64,000 nt of DNA from Pseudoxanthomonas mexicana (GCF_001556105.1 NZ_LSIF01000009.1:1-64000), one strand, 5' to 3'; counted from the first letter of the stretch, positions 18,018 to 27,491 are shown. Notes: generated by a model not told the origin, from the letters alone. Translations and numbers: made by a program.

Positions 18018-18046
18018 ACGGCCGGGGAAACCCGGCCGTTTTCTTT
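18018..18046 (+). terminator. Rho-independent terminator after the TonB-dependent receptor gene
   Basis: ACGGCCGGG, loop GAAA, CCCGGCCGT, then TTTCTTTT. The stem is nearly the same as the purK/sodB terminator stem. Confidence 0.9.
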
Positions 18047-18117
18047 TGGGCGGACTCCTCTTGCTTCCGTGACTGCGCTAAAGTCCCGGCTCTTACGAAC
18101 GAATGACAGGAATTCCC

Positions 18118-19500
18118 ATGAATCGAACGGCATCGAGGGCGTTGCCGGTGCAGGACGCGCGGATCTATCCGCGTGGTGGCCTGGACGTACTTTCCCGCGC
18201 CGAAGTGGCGCGCCTGCGTGACGCCTCCAGCGGCGGCATGCATGAGCTGCTCCGCCGCTGCGCGCTGGCGGTGCTGACCAGCGGCAGCGCGTCCGACGAC
18301 CCGCGCGCGGCGCGCGATCTCTATCCCGACTTCGACATCCAGGTCCTGCAGCAGGACCGCGGTGTACGCATCGACCTGATCAACGCACCGGCGATGGCAT
18401 TCGTCGACGGTGAGATCATCCGAGGCATTGCCGAACTGTTGTTCGCGGTAGTCCGCGACCTTGCCTACACCGCGATCGAACTCGGCCCGGAGTACGCGGC
18501 CGATCTCGAATCCTCCGCCGGCATCACCAATGCGGTGTTCGGCCTGTTGCGCAATGCGCGCATCCTCAAGCCCAGCGATCCCAACCTGGTCGTGTGCTGG
18601 GGTGGCCACTCGATCTCGCGCGACGAATACCTCTACACCAAGCAAGTCGGCTACGAGCTGGGCCTGCGTGGCCTGGACATCTGCACGGGGTGTGGTCCCG
18701 GCGCAATGAAGGGCCCGATGAAGGGCGCGACGATCGCGCATGCCAAACAGCGTCGTGCCAAGACGCGCTACATCGGCGTGACCGAGCCGGGCATCATTGC
18801 CGCCGAGTCGCCTAACCCCATCGTCAACCACCTGGTGATCATGCCGGACATCGAGAAGCGCCTGGAGGCGTTCGTCCGCATCGGCCACGGCATCATCGTG
18901 TTCCCGGGCGGCGTGGGCACGGCGGAAGAGATCCTCTATCTGCTCGGCATCCTGTTGCATCCGGCCAACGCGCACCTGCCGTTCCCGCTGATCCTGACCG
19001 GCCCGACCATCGCAGCGCCTTATTTCGAGCAGATCGACCGCTTTATCCGCCTGACGCTTGGCGACGCCGCGGCGGAGCGGTACGAGATCATCGTCGGCGA
19101 CCCGGTCGCGGTAGCGAAGAAGATGGGGGCCGGCATTCGCCGCGTGCGGGAAAACCGGATCGAGCACAAGGATTCGTTCTTTTTCAACTGGGCCATCCAG
19201 ATTCCCGAGGATTACCAGCAGCCTTTCGTCCCGTCGCATGAAGCAATGGCCGCGCTGCAGCTGCGGCCGGGACGCGCCGTGCATGATCTTGCAGCGGACT
19301 TGCGCCGTGCGTTTTCCGGTATCGTCGCCGGCAACGTCAAGGAAGACGGAATGCGCCGGATCGAGGAATTCGGTCCGTTCGAAATCCATGGCGATGCCGC
19401 GATGATGCAGGCGCTGGATGAGCTGCTACGCGCGTTCGTCGAACAGCGTCGCATGAAGATCGCCGGCGAGTACAAGCCTTGTTATCGCGTCGTAACCTGA
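18118..19500 (+). CDS. ppnN: Nucleotide 5'-monophosphate nucleosidase PpnN (LOG family)
   Basis: Hydrolyses purine and pyrimidine monophosphates to the base and ribose 5-phosphate; the E. coli enzyme is regulated by (p)ppGpp. 460 residues with the N-terminal PpnN domain and a central Rossmann-like lysine-decarboxylase/LOG core. The core holds the family motif FPGGVGTAEEILY and the earlier GCGPGAMKGPMKGA. An in-frame ATG at 18103 exists, but the ATG at 18118 has AGGAA at the right distance. Convergent with the histidine kinase gene, only 10 nt away. Confidence 0.93.
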   Translation: MNRTASRALPVQDARIYPRGGLDVLSRAEVARLRDASSGGMHELLRRCALAVLTSGSASDDPRAARDLYPDFDIQVLQQDRGVRIDLINAPAMAFVDGEIIRGIAELLFAVVRDLAYTAIELGPEYAADLESSAGITNAVFGLLRNARILKPSDPNLVVCWGGHSISRDEYLYTKQVGYELGLRGLDICTGCGPGAMKGPMKGATIAHAKQRRAKTRYIGVTEPGIIAAESPNPIVNHLVIMPDIEKRLEAFVRIGHGIIVFPGGVGTAEEILYLLGILLHPANAHLPFPLILTGPTIAAPYFEQIDRFIRLTLGDAAAERYEIIVGDPVAVAKKMGAGIRRVRENRIEHKDSFFFNWAIQIPEDYQQPFVPSHEAMAALQLRPGRAVHDLAADLRRAFSGIVAGNVKEDGMRRIEEFGPFEIHGDAAMMQALDELLRAFVEQRRMKIAGEYKPCYRVVT

Positions 19501-19510
19501 GGCAGCAGTG

Positions 19511-20581
19511 TTATTGCGGCGGATTGAGGGGTAGCCGAACGATGGCCGCATAGACGCCATCGTGGGTTCGCGTATCCACCTGTCCGCGGCCCTGAGTGGC
19601 CGCATGGATGCGCGCTCGCACCGAGCTGAGGCCCACCTGGTGACCTGGGGAAACGTGCGCTGACGCTGGGGGCAGCGTATTGGTGACGGAGATCTGCAGG
19701 TGCCCGTCGACGACGGTGACGCCGATGCTCACTTCGCCTCCCGTCGTCGAAGGTTCGATACCGTGGCGGATCGCGTTCTCGGCCAATGGCTGGATGGACA
19801 GCGTCGGAACCTGCAACGCGGGAAGCGAGTCGGGTACCTCCCAGCTCAGGCGCAACCGATCTCCCAGTCGAAGCTGCTCGATTTCCAGATAGCGGCGGGC
19901 CAGTGCGAGATCCTCGTCCAAGGGCAGGGTTTCACGCGACGACAGTGCTGCCCTGAACAAGTCCGACAGGTCCAGCAGCAACTGCTCCGCGAGATCAGGC
20001 TTCACGTGCAGCAGCGAAATGCCGGTATTGAGCGTGTTGAACAGGAAGTGCGGCTGGATCCGGGCTTGTAGCGCCTGCAACTTGGCGTGCTCTGCAGCCA
20101 CAGCCAACTGCTTGGCCCGCCATTGGGCTTGGAAGGCGCCCACGCCCAGTAATCCCACGATCAATGCGATGGCGCTAATCTGTAGTGCCAGGATCTGCCA
20201 ACCGCCCGTTGGCGGCAACAGGACGTCTCTCACGGCCAGCCAAGCCAAAAGAAGGAATGCCCAGGTGCTGACAAGCAAGGCCGCCAGGCTAACCTGCGCC
20301 AGGACCGGTGGGCTGAAAGCCGCCAGCCAGCGCCTCAGCAAATAAAGCAGCCCCATTGCGGTCAGGAACACCCATTGGATAGCCAACGACGCTACGCCGA
20401 AGCTGGTCAATCGATCACCAGTCACGCCCGGCGCAATAGCAAGCACGGCCGCCAATGCTTCACCGGCAAGCAATACCCAGATGATGGTACTTGCTTGCCA
20501 GAGGGTATCCAGTGGGCTCAGTCGGGTCGAGGAAATTGAAGGCGAGGGCATGCGTGTACCAAGGCGGGGTGACGTCATCAT
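19511..20581 (-). CDS. LytS/AlgZ-type sensor histidine kinase, no cognate regulator nearby
   Basis: 356 residues from the ATG at 20579-20581 (GGAG nine nt upstream); an ATG at 20551 is an alternative. The N-terminal half has about four membrane helices. The kinase part starts with IQPHFLFNTLNTG, the His_kinase family phospho-acceptor motif (His178). NAIRHGIEP (N box) and GLSSVRARI (G box) follow. These kinases normally pair with an adjacent LytTR-type regulator such as AlgR; none is present in this window. Divergent from the minor-pilin operon, and AlgZ/FimS kinases are known to control minor-pilin genes in Pseudomonas, so a link is plausible but inferred. Confidence 0.88.
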   Translation of the reverse strand: MMTSPRLGTRMPSPSISSTRLSPLDTLWQASTIIWVLLAGEALAAVLAIAPGVTGDRLTSFGVASLAIQWVFLTAMGLLYLLRRWLAAFSPPVLAQVSLAALLVSTWAFLLLAWLAVRDVLLPPTGGWQILALQISAIALIVGLLGVGAFQAQWRAKQLAVAAEHAKLQALQARIQPHFLFNTLNTGISLLHVKPDLAEQLLLDLSDLFRAALSSRETLPLDEDLALARRYLEIEQLRLGDRLRLSWEVPDSLPALQVPTLSIQPLAENAIRHGIEPSTTGGEVSIGVTVVDGHLQISVTNTLPPASAHVSPGHQVGLSSVRARIHAATQGRGQVDTRTHDGVYAAIVRLPLNPPQ

Positions 20582-20709
20582 GCCTGCGAACTCCAGACAG
20601 GACAGCCTTATCATTGCCACTCAGTAACCAGAACCGGCCGTTCATGCGAAAAGCGGTGGTTCTCGGATGCATGGCTCATCTAGTGTAGATCTCCTACAAG
20701 GGGGGTGGT

Positions 20710-21267
20710 ATGTCCTTTCTCCGAAAGACGCGCCGTCGAGAAAGTTGCCTTGATCGGAGGTTTCCTGCTGCCGGATTCACGCTCATCGAACTGGTCGTGA
20801 CGTTGGCGGTGGCCGCCATCATTGCGGCCATAGCGGTCCCCGCCATGCAGTCGCTGATCAACAGCGGCAGATTGAACAGCATGGCCGAAGAGCTCACCAC
20901 TGCCATGCAACTGGCACGGTCCGAAGCGATCCGTCGAGCGACCACGGTCACGATGTGTGGAAGTGCCAATGGCACAACGTGTGCCAACGGCACAGACTGG
21001 AGTCGCTGGATCATTGTCGGTCGAGACAACGCGGCATCGGATGCGGCGGGTGCCGAGGTCATCACGGTGATTCGCGACAGTGTCATGCCCGCGGGTATGT
21101 CGCTGACCGGGCCCGCGGCGGGAGTCCATTTCAATCCCTCGGGACTTCTCAACGCGGAAACCACGGTGTCTGCCTGCCTGCCCAACGCGACAGTCCCGCA
21201 GAACCAGCGTGTCGTCACCGTGTTGATCAGTGGCTCTGCCCGGAGCTCAAAGGGGTCCTGCTCGTGA
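20710..21267 (+). CDS. fimT: Type IV pilus minor pilin, FimT/GspH-like
   Basis: 185 residues. The prepilin leader ends in AAG, followed by FTLIELVVTLAVAAIIA with Glu at +5. The leader is unusually long (about 22 residues). The GspH/FimT C-terminal domain includes ARSEAIRRATTVTMC and the WSRWIIV type segment. AAGGGGGG precedes the ATG. First gene of fimT-pilV-pilW-pilX-pilY1-pilE; the stop overlaps the pilV GTG start. Confidence 0.88.
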   Translation: MSFLRKTRRRESCLDRRFPAAGFTLIELVVTLAVAAIIAAIAVPAMQSLINSGRLNSMAEELTTAMQLARSEAIRRATTVTMCGSANGTTCANGTDWSRWIIVGRDNAASDAAGAEVITVIRDSVMPAGMSLTGPAAGVHFNPSGLLNAETTVSACLPNATVPQNQRVVTVLISGSARSSKGSCS

Positions 21268-21749
21268 ATCAGATGTTTTCCGTTCCTTACCATGTGGCAC
21301 GTCGTGGCCGATCCTCCACCTCCTTCCGCGAGCGTGGTGTCGGCATTGTTGAAGTGCTTGTTTCGGTCGTTGTTCTCAGTATCGGTCTTTTGGGTGTTGC
21401 CGCCATGCAGTCGGTTGCACTGCGCGGTGGTCAGAGTTCACTAGAAACCAGTCAGGCCGTCATCCAGACGACCTCAATCCTAGAATCGATGCGCGCCAAT
21501 AGCGGGAACTCCAACGCTTACAACACAGGTGGAATGGTGTGTACTGCGGGAGCCGCGGGCACGCTCGCACAGAACGATCTGCGCGATTGGGTCAATGAAC
21601 TCAAGGCCACCATGGGCACGCCGGGCGATACGACGACATGTGGACAGATCAGGGGCTGCCCAGCCAATTGCGTGATCACCGTTCGTTGGAATGACCAGCG
21701 TGCGGGCGGAAACGCAGCGCGTGAGATTGAGACCCGGAGCGCCATATGA
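21264..21749 (+). CDS. pilV: Type IV pilus minor pilin PilV
   Basis: 161 residues from a GTG at 21264 that overlaps the fimT stop and has AAAGGGG upstream; an ATG at 21273 is less well placed. The prepilin peptidase site is RERG before VGIVEVLVSVVVLSIGLLG, with Glu at +5. The middle has LRGGQSSLETSQAVIQTT, typical of PilV. It belongs to the tip/minor-pilin complex that primes pilus assembly with PilW, PilX and PilY1. Confidence 0.88.
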   Translation: MNQMFSVPYHVARRGRSSTSFRERGVGIVEVLVSVVVLSIGLLGVAAMQSVALRGGQSSLETSQAVIQTTSILESMRANSGNSNAYNTGGMVCTAGAAGTLAQNDLRDWVNELKATMGTPGDTTTCGQIRGCPANCVITVRWNDQRAGGNAAREIETRSAI

Positions 21750-22618
21750 GGATGAGAAGCGGAGGTCGCATGAACGTCGCGTATGGCACGCGAGGTTTAA
21801 GCCTCATCGAATTGATGGTCGCACTGGTGTTGGGCTTGCTAGTCGTGGGCGCCGCGTTCGCTATCTTTCAATCCAATCAGCTGACCTATCGTTCGAACGA
21901 AGGGCTGAATCGGATGCAGGAAAGTGCGCGGATCGCATTCGAGTTGATGTCAGCGGATGTCAGGGCGGCTGGAGGGAACTCGTGTTCCAAGTATTCTCTG
22001 GTTGCTGGAAGCGACAGTCGGCAAGAGGCAGTGCGCTTCCGCGATACGCCGGTAAGTGGGAGCAGTACGCGTCTGCGCCTTGTGGGTGGTGACAACGTGG
22101 CTTATCGCGTGGTTTCAGCTACGAGCAGCTCCATCACGCTCGACCCGGCCGATATTACGACTCCGCAAGTGTTCGACGACGGTGATGTGCTGGTTCTGTG
22201 CAATCCCAGCAAGACTTTCGTAGTTGAGGTCACTAATGTCAGCGGCACTACGGTGAATTTCTCGCCTTCGCTACCGGCCGGCGTCAGCATCAATGCTACA
22301 CCTGTCGGCCCTACGACGGCCGTTTTGGCGCGCATGCGTGATATCGAGTGGTACGTGGATGTAAACCCCAGGGGAGGCACTTCTCTCTTCATGTCGCGTG
22401 GAGGGGGGGGCGCCCAAGAAGTAGCTGAAGGCGTAGAGAATTTGACCATCGGCTATCTGCAGAGCGGTTCCAACATTTACGCGGCTGCGCCAGCTGGCGA
22501 AGTTGTTGCGGTCAGGATCACGATGACCCTTCGAGGCCAGAGCATCGAAGGTCGTGCATTCACGCGGCGGTCCTCCAATATCACGAATCTCAGGAGAGGG
22601 AGCCTGACGTCGTCATGA
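21746..22618 (+). CDS. pilW: Type IV pilus minor pilin PilW
   Basis: 290 residues, the largest minor pilin as expected. The prepilin site is GTRG before LSLIELMVALVLGLLVVG, with Glu at +5. The C-terminal domain matches PilW in size and has IEGRAFTRRSSNITNLR at its end. Two starts are credible: the ATG at 21746, overlapping the pilV stop, and the ATG at 21770 with GGAGG close upstream. Overlaps pilX by 4 nt. Confidence 0.87.
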   Translation: MRMRSGGRMNVAYGTRGLSLIELMVALVLGLLVVGAAFAIFQSNQLTYRSNEGLNRMQESARIAFELMSADVRAAGGNSCSKYSLVAGSDSRQEAVRFRDTPVSGSSTRLRLVGGDNVAYRVVSATSSSITLDPADITTPQVFDDGDVLVLCNPSKTFVVEVTNVSGTTVNFSPSLPAGVSINATPVGPTTAVLARMRDIEWYVDVNPRGGTSLFMSRGGGGAQEVAEGVENLTIGYLQSGSNIYAAAPAGEVVAVRITMTLRGQSIEGRAFTRRSSNITNLRRGSLTSS

Positions 22619-23181
22619 CTACCCGCCACAAACCGCCATCCACGTCCTTGGGCACGGGTCACGACGGTATTGCGCTTGTCGTGGTACTGGTTCTCCTTGT
22701 CGTTACCGCATTGCTCGGCGTGGCTGTGATGCGGAGTTCGGCGATGCAAGAGCGCATGGCCGCCAATCTGCGTGATCGAAGTTTGGCATTCGAAGCTGTG
22801 GAATCGACTTTGCGATACGTGCAAAACCAAGTGATGTCGGTAGGATCCATGGAGCAGGCGGCACCGGTGGCGAATGACTGCGCGACACGAAGTGTTTGCC
22901 CGAGAGGTTCCGCTGCAGCATGGAGAGCTGCTCCAGCATCGGCCTATGATTCAGCGCGCTTGCCGGTGGCACCCGAGTACTGGGTAGAACATATCGGCGA
23001 AGACGTCGCAAACATGATCGACGACGACAATCAGTGCGGTGCGGCGGGTCAGGCGGGAGCCGCGAATCAGAATTGCAGGACACAGATATATCGCGTGATC
23101 GTGCGCAGCCGTTCGGAAGGGCGTGCTGACGTGGTCATCCAGGCGAACGTCGCCGGCGGTACGCAGCAGGCAGGCCCCTAA
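22615..23181 (+). CDS. pilX: Type IV pilus minor pilin PilX
   Basis: 188 residues. The leader ends in HDG, followed by IALVVVLVLLVVTALLGVAVM. Unlike the other pilins here it has no Glu at +5, a feature shared with the tip-most GspK pseudopilin. The helix continues as SSAMQERMAANLRDR, a PilX-like region. The end of pilW overlaps its ATG. It probably sits near the pilus tip next to PilY1. Confidence 0.86.
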   Translation: MTTRHKPPSTSLGTGHDGIALVVVLVLLVVTALLGVAVMRSSAMQERMAANLRDRSLAFEAVESTLRYVQNQVMSVGSMEQAAPVANDCATRSVCPRGSAAAWRAAPASAYDSARLPVAPEYWVEHIGEDVANMIDDDNQCGAAGQAGAANQNCRTQIYRVIVRSRSEGRADVVIQANVAGGTQQAGP

Positions 23182-23183
23182 TC

Positions 23184-26100
23184 ATGAACGCATCCAATGT
23201 CCGCGAGACGCGCAAGTGGTGGGCGGCGCCCGCCACCTTTTTGGCTACCGTACTGGCGCTTCCTGTCAATGCTGGAATTGCGATTCCAGATGATCCACTC
23301 ACAACTGGCGCACGTGTTGCGCCCAACGTGCTTTTCATCTTGGACGACTCCGGATCTATGTCGTTCGATGAGATGTACAATCCCTCGGTAAGCAGGACAT
23401 CGGGTGACGGCACGGTCCGTGCACTCTCTTACGCGACCAATACGGTCTACTACAATCCTGCCATCACTTACGAGACGTGGACGAATGCCGCTGGCAACAG
23501 AATTGCCGGAGGCACCACGTATGGCGCCGCATATGCCGACTTTGATCGAGCCACTGGCAACACGATCAACTTGGCTGATAGTTCCAGCTGCAGCACTCAT
23601 ACGCAGAACGGCGCCAATGTGAGTGTGTGCGGTGGTGTTCAGACATACTTCGTGCCGAAAACGCCCTCGAATACGACGGCGGCCAACCTGTCCGATTCGG
23701 CGAACTATTACCGCTATCAGATTCTCGCAGACGGTAGTGTGTATCGTGCGGAACGATTGGGTTACACGGCCACCAATACCACGACGTCAGCTACACTCGG
23801 AGTCAATGTTGGTTCGGTGCTTCCCGGCATCTACAGCACCACTTGGTCATTTCAGGTGCCGGATGGGGCCGGCAACCTCAATATACGCATTTCTGGCGGT
23901 ACGGCGACGGGCAGGGGGGCCGACCTGTACGTTCGTCGGGGGAACTCGACGGTGAGCACCAGTAACTATGACTGGGGTGCGAGCACGAACGGCAACACGG
24001 AAACCGTGACGCTGGCTTCGCCGGCGGCGGGCACATACTATTTGCGCATCTATGCGCAGGCGGCTTATGTCGGCCCTGTGACCGCGAGTTACAGCTACGA
24101 AGGCGGTTACGGATGCGCCTCCAGCACCTCCGGTGCCAATTGGCGCAATTGCACCCGCATCACGCCTTCGTATGTCGACAATCAAGGTGTCACCAGGCAG
24201 CGAGACGAGGCTGGTGAGCGGAATAACTTCGCCACTTGGTTCTCCTACCACCGCACACGCATGAAGGCGGCGAAGGCTGGAGCGAGCGATGCTTTCAAGC
24301 CACTCGACAGCAAGGTGCGTGTGGGTTTCCGTACCATTTGGAACCGCAATACTTTCAGTATCCCTGTCACTGACGGTAACGATGGTCGATTCGTCGACAA
24401 TCCTGATGATCCTCGTACTTCTGCAAACGAGTCCACGACCTCTCGCTCTACGTGGTATCAGCGGCTGCACAACGCCACCAGCGGCGGCAACACACCTCTA
24501 CATGGCGCATTGAATTCCGCGGGCGCCTACTTCAGCAACAGCGATCCTACCGGTCCTTACGGACCGCAGTCTTCGCCGAATCAGTACTCCTGCCGGCAGA
24601 ACTTTGCGATCCTGACGACTGACGGCTATTGGAACAATTACCAGGGGGTCGATGTCGGGAATCAGGACAATGTAGGAGGTACGAACATCACTGGTCCGAA
24701 TAACCAGACCTATACGTACACAGCCAACTCGCCCTATCGTGATGGATATTCCAATACGTTGGCGGACGTGGCGATGTATTACTGGAAGCGGGACCTGCGT
24801 ACCGATTCTTCCATGACCAATAATGTTCCGACGACGGCCAAGAACCCCGCTTTTTGGCAGCACATGGTCACTTTCGGCATCTCGATCGGATTGAAAGGCA
24901 ACAAGGGGTGGACCAGCGTAGAAGAGGTGCCCGACAACGCGACCTGGGCCGACGCGACCGTGGAAGAGAATGCGGATCGAATTGATGACTTGCTGCATGC
25001 TGCTGTCAATAGTCGTGGCGCCTTCGTATCAGCCAGCGATCCTGCGGAGTTCACGGCGGGCTTAGGATTGGCGCTTGCTGCCATCGCAGAGCGCACGAGC
25101 TCCTATTCCAACGTGTCGTCCAACTCGGTGTCCTTGGATACAGGGTCTCAGGTATTCAGTGCGAGCTATGTGTCCGGTGCGTGGACCGGCCAGGTGACAG
25201 CACGTTCTGTCAGTACCAGCGGAGTGGGGGGCGTCGCTTGGACATCGTCGATTCCAAGCTGGAGCACGCGGAAGGTATTCACTTCCGATGGGCTGACCGG
25301 CGTGAGCTTTCCGACGACGCTCCAGGCCGCTTCTTTGCTACGTGTTGGTGGTACTGCGGACTATCCGGTTCTGGCCAACGACAACGCCAATTACATCAAG
25401 GGCGAGGCGCGCTTGGAAGAACGGAACAATACGGGCAAGCTCCGCAATCGCAATTCCATACTCGGGGACATCGTCAGCTCGTCACCGGCGTACGTTGCCG
25501 ACACCAATACGCTGTACGTTGGTGCCAACGACGGCATGATGCATGCTTTCGATGCGTCCAGCGGTCAGGAGTTGTTTGCATATGTGCCCAACATCATAAA
25601 TTTTGGCCATCTGGCCACGCTAAGCCGTGGTGACTATACCCATAAGTTCTTTGTAGATGGCCCAATCGCGGTGACCAGTCGAGCGCTTACGCCCGGTAGA
25701 AACCTTCTGGTGGGGACGCTGGGTCGTGGCGGGAAAGGCGTTTACTCGCTCGATGTGACCGCGCCTGGTTCGGCATCGGCAACTTCGGTGGCCAAGTGGG
25801 AGAGGGCAGAAACTCCAGGCAACAACATGGGTCTGGTGCTGGGGCGTCCCGTACTGGCCAATATGACCGGCGGCACGTCCGTTGCGGTCATTGGAAATGG
25901 CATCAACAGTACGCGTGAGCGTGCGGTGCTGGTGGTGATGAACGCCGAAACCGGTGCCGTTATCCGGGAAATAGACACCGGGGTGGGTTCGACCGCGCTG
26001 CCGAATGGGCTGTCCGCTCCGGCTGCCGCCTATGACGTGGACGGAAAGACGCTGAAGTATGTATTCGCTGGTGATATGCAGGGAAATGTCTGGAAGTTCG

Positions 26101-26843
26101 ATCTGACCGATTCCCTACCTGCGAGTTGGACTGTTACCCGGTTGTTTAGTGCGGTCGACAGCGGTGGGAAGGCGCAGCCTATTACCGCAAGGGTGACGAT
26201 CGCCACACATCCGCTTACCCGCAAGCGCTGGATCTTCTTCGGAACAGGCCGCTATATGACGGTGGATGATGCAAGCTCTGCCACTACGGATGTGCAAAGT
26301 ATGTACGGTTTTGTCGATGAATCCATGGCTGTTACTCGCAGCGATCTTACGCAACGCACTGTTGCGGTGACCAACGATACGGCGAATGGATATCCGGTTC
26401 GTGCATTCCAGGCGGCCGCAAATCTGCCTGCTGGATCCAAGGGTTGGTACATCAATCTGCCGGCTGCTGGCGAGCGTATTGTTCAAGACGCCCAGGTCGT
26501 CTCTGCGTTCCTGGTTACGGCCAGCATGGTTCCTACGGGTAATGCATGCGAGGCAGATGGTTCCGGCTACATCAATGCATTGAGCGCTTTTACTGGCACC
26601 AGTGGCGGGATTGCTTTCTTCGATCTCAATGGGAACGGTCAAACCAGTGATGATTCAGTGACATCGGGTGCCAATCAATTGCCGATAGGCTCCGTAAATC
26701 TCGGCGTTGGCATGCCGACACTGCCCAATCTTCTGCGCGGATTGACCGTGGTTGATGGAACAGGCGGGACCGGGGGTCGTGGTTTGCGCGGCTTAGGTGC
26801 GAATTGGGAGCGCGTCTCGTGGCGCGAGGTCAGGAGGGATTGA
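23184..26843 (+). CDS. pilY1: PilY1-type pilus tip adhesin / calcium-binding biogenesis factor
   Basis: 1219 residues. The signal peptide is at the N-terminus. NVLFILDDSGSM (about residue 50) resembles a von Willebrand A MIDAS motif (DxSxS). From about residue 760 comes the PilY1/PilC C-terminal beta-propeller region, starting ILGDIVSSSPAYVADTN and YVGANDGMMHAFD. A calcium-loop-like DLNGNGQTSDD lies near residue 1147. PilY1 is needed for pilus extension, adhesion and twitching. The codon use and lower GC set this gene apart from housekeeping neighbours. Confidence 0.93.
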   Translation: MNASNVRETRKWWAAPATFLATVLALPVNAGIAIPDDPLTTGARVAPNVLFILDDSGSMSFDEMYNPSVSRTSGDGTVRALSYATNTVYYNPAITYETWTNAAGNRIAGGTTYGAAYADFDRATGNTINLADSSSCSTHTQNGANVSVCGGVQTYFVPKTPSNTTAANLSDSANYYRYQILADGSVYRAERLGYTATNTTTSATLGVNVGSVLPGIYSTTWSFQVPDGAGNLNIRISGGTATGRGADLYVRRGNSTVSTSNYDWGASTNGNTETVTLASPAAGTYYLRIYAQAAYVGPVTASYSYEGGYGCASSTSGANWRNCTRITPSYVDNQGVTRQRDEAGERNNFATWFSYHRTRMKAAKAGASDAFKPLDSKVRVGFRTIWNRNTFSIPVTDGNDGRFVDNPDDPRTSANESTTSRSTWYQRLHNATSGGNTPLHGALNSAGAYFSNSDPTGPYGPQSSPNQYSCRQNFAILTTDGYWNNYQGVDVGNQDNVGGTNITGPNNQTYTYTANSPYRDGYSNTLADVAMYYWKRDLRTDSSMTNNVPTTAKNPAFWQHMVTFGISIGLKGNKGWTSVEEVPDNATWADATVEENADRIDDLLHAAVNSRGAFVSASDPAEFTAGLGLALAAIAERTSSYSNVSSNSVSLDTGSQVFSASYVSGAWTGQVTARSVSTSGVGGVAWTSSIPSWSTRKVFTSDGLTGVSFPTTLQAASLLRVGGTADYPVLANDNANYIKGEARLEERNNTGKLRNRNSILGDIVSSSPAYVADTNTLYVGANDGMMHAFDASSGQELFAYVPNIINFGHLATLSRGDYTHKFFVDGPIAVTSRALTPGRNLLVGTLGRGGKGVYSLDVTAPGSASATSVAKWERAETPGNNMGLVLGRPVLANMTGGTSVAVIGNGINSTRERAVLVVMNAETGAVIREIDTGVGSTALPNGLSAPAAAYDVDGKTLKYVFAGDMQGNVWKFDLTDSLPASWTVTRLFSAVDSGGKAQPITARVTIATHPLTRKRWIFFGTGRYMTVDDASSATTDVQSMYGFVDESMAVTRSDLTQRTVAVTNDTANGYPVRAFQAAANLPAGSKGWYINLPAAGERIVQDAQVVSAFLVTASMVPTGNACEADGSGYINALSAFTGTSGGIAFFDLNGNGQTSDDSVTSGANQLPIGSVNLGVGMPTLPNLLRGLTVVDGTGGTGGRGLRGLGANWERVSWREVRRD

Positions 26844-26878
26844 CTATGATGTCCGGTATTCAAGACTCTGGAGTTACG

Positions 26879-27265
26879 ATGTCGCGCCGTCGTACGGAAG
26901 GCTTTTCGCTCATTGAGGTGATGGTGGTGGTGGCAATCATTGGCATCATTGCGGCGATCGCATGGCCAAGCTACACCCAGTACGTGATCAAGGGTCGGCG
27001 TGACGCTGGCAAGGCCTGCCTTACCCAGGCTACGCAGCAGGCGGAGCGTATTTACACCACTGAGCTCAGCTATGCGAATCTCCCGAACGTTTTCCCTTGC
27101 GATTCCTCGGTCGCTCCTTTCTATGCCGTTCGAACCACTGCGGCCGGTGCGAGGACATATACGCTTAGCGCGATTCCTACGGCTGCGCAGCCAGACGGGG
27201 TGTGTGGGACGATGACGCTAAATCAGGCAGGAACAAAGACGCCAGGAACTGCTGGCTGCTGGTAG
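26879..27265 (+). CDS. pilE: Type IV pilin PilE-like minor pilin
   Basis: 128 residues from the ATG at 26879, which has GGAG five nt upstream and gives a short class IVa leader (MSRRRTEG). The mature N-terminus is FSLIEVMVVVAIIGIIAAIA with Glu at +5. The C-terminal disulfide loop is likely between the Cys in GVCGTM and the penultimate Cys of TAGCW. An earlier ATG at 26846 with CAGGAGGG upstream would give a leader 11 residues longer. Last gene of the pilus operon. Confidence 0.87.
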   Translation: MSRRRTEGFSLIEVMVVVAIIGIIAAIAWPSYTQYVIKGRRDAGKACLTQATQQAERIYTTELSYANLPNVFPCDSSVAPFYAVRTTAAGARTYTLSAIPTAAQPDGVCGTMTLNQAGTKTPGTAGCW

Positions 27266-27369
27266 GCGCGGAGCCAGGGTTGCCGGGGAGAGGCATCGCT
27301 TCTTCTGGCTGATTGCATATGCAAGTCAACGGCGCTCTTCGCGCGACACCCTTAGCAACACAGGAAATA

Positions 27370-27398
27370 AGAAGGCCGCATCCAAGGATGCGGCCTTC
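27370..27398 (-). terminator. Terminator for tRNA-Asn
   Basis: AAGGCCGCATCC, a short AA-centred loop, GGATGCGGCCTT, then a T-rich run on the minus strand. It lies just downstream of tRNA-Asn. Confidence 0.8.
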
Positions 27399-27404
27399 TC
27401 CAAT

Positions 27405-27482
27405 GTGGCGCCCGAAGTTGGACTCGAACCAACGACCCCCTGATTAACAGTCAAGTGCTCTAACCGGCTGAGCTATTCGGGC
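27405..27482 (-). tRNA. tRNA-Asn (GTT)
   Basis: The acceptor stem GCCCGAA pairs with TTCGGGC; the discriminator is G and CCA is encoded. The anticodon loop is CTGTTAA (GTT). The T-arm GGTTCGAGTCC and D-arm are standard. It has its own promoter and terminator. Confidence 0.95.
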
Positions 27483-27491
27483 GGGGCGCGT

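Noticed and set aside
17806..19389. 527-residue minus-strand open frame antisense to ppnN
   Set aside because: Shadow frame; no start signal, and ppnN is well supported.
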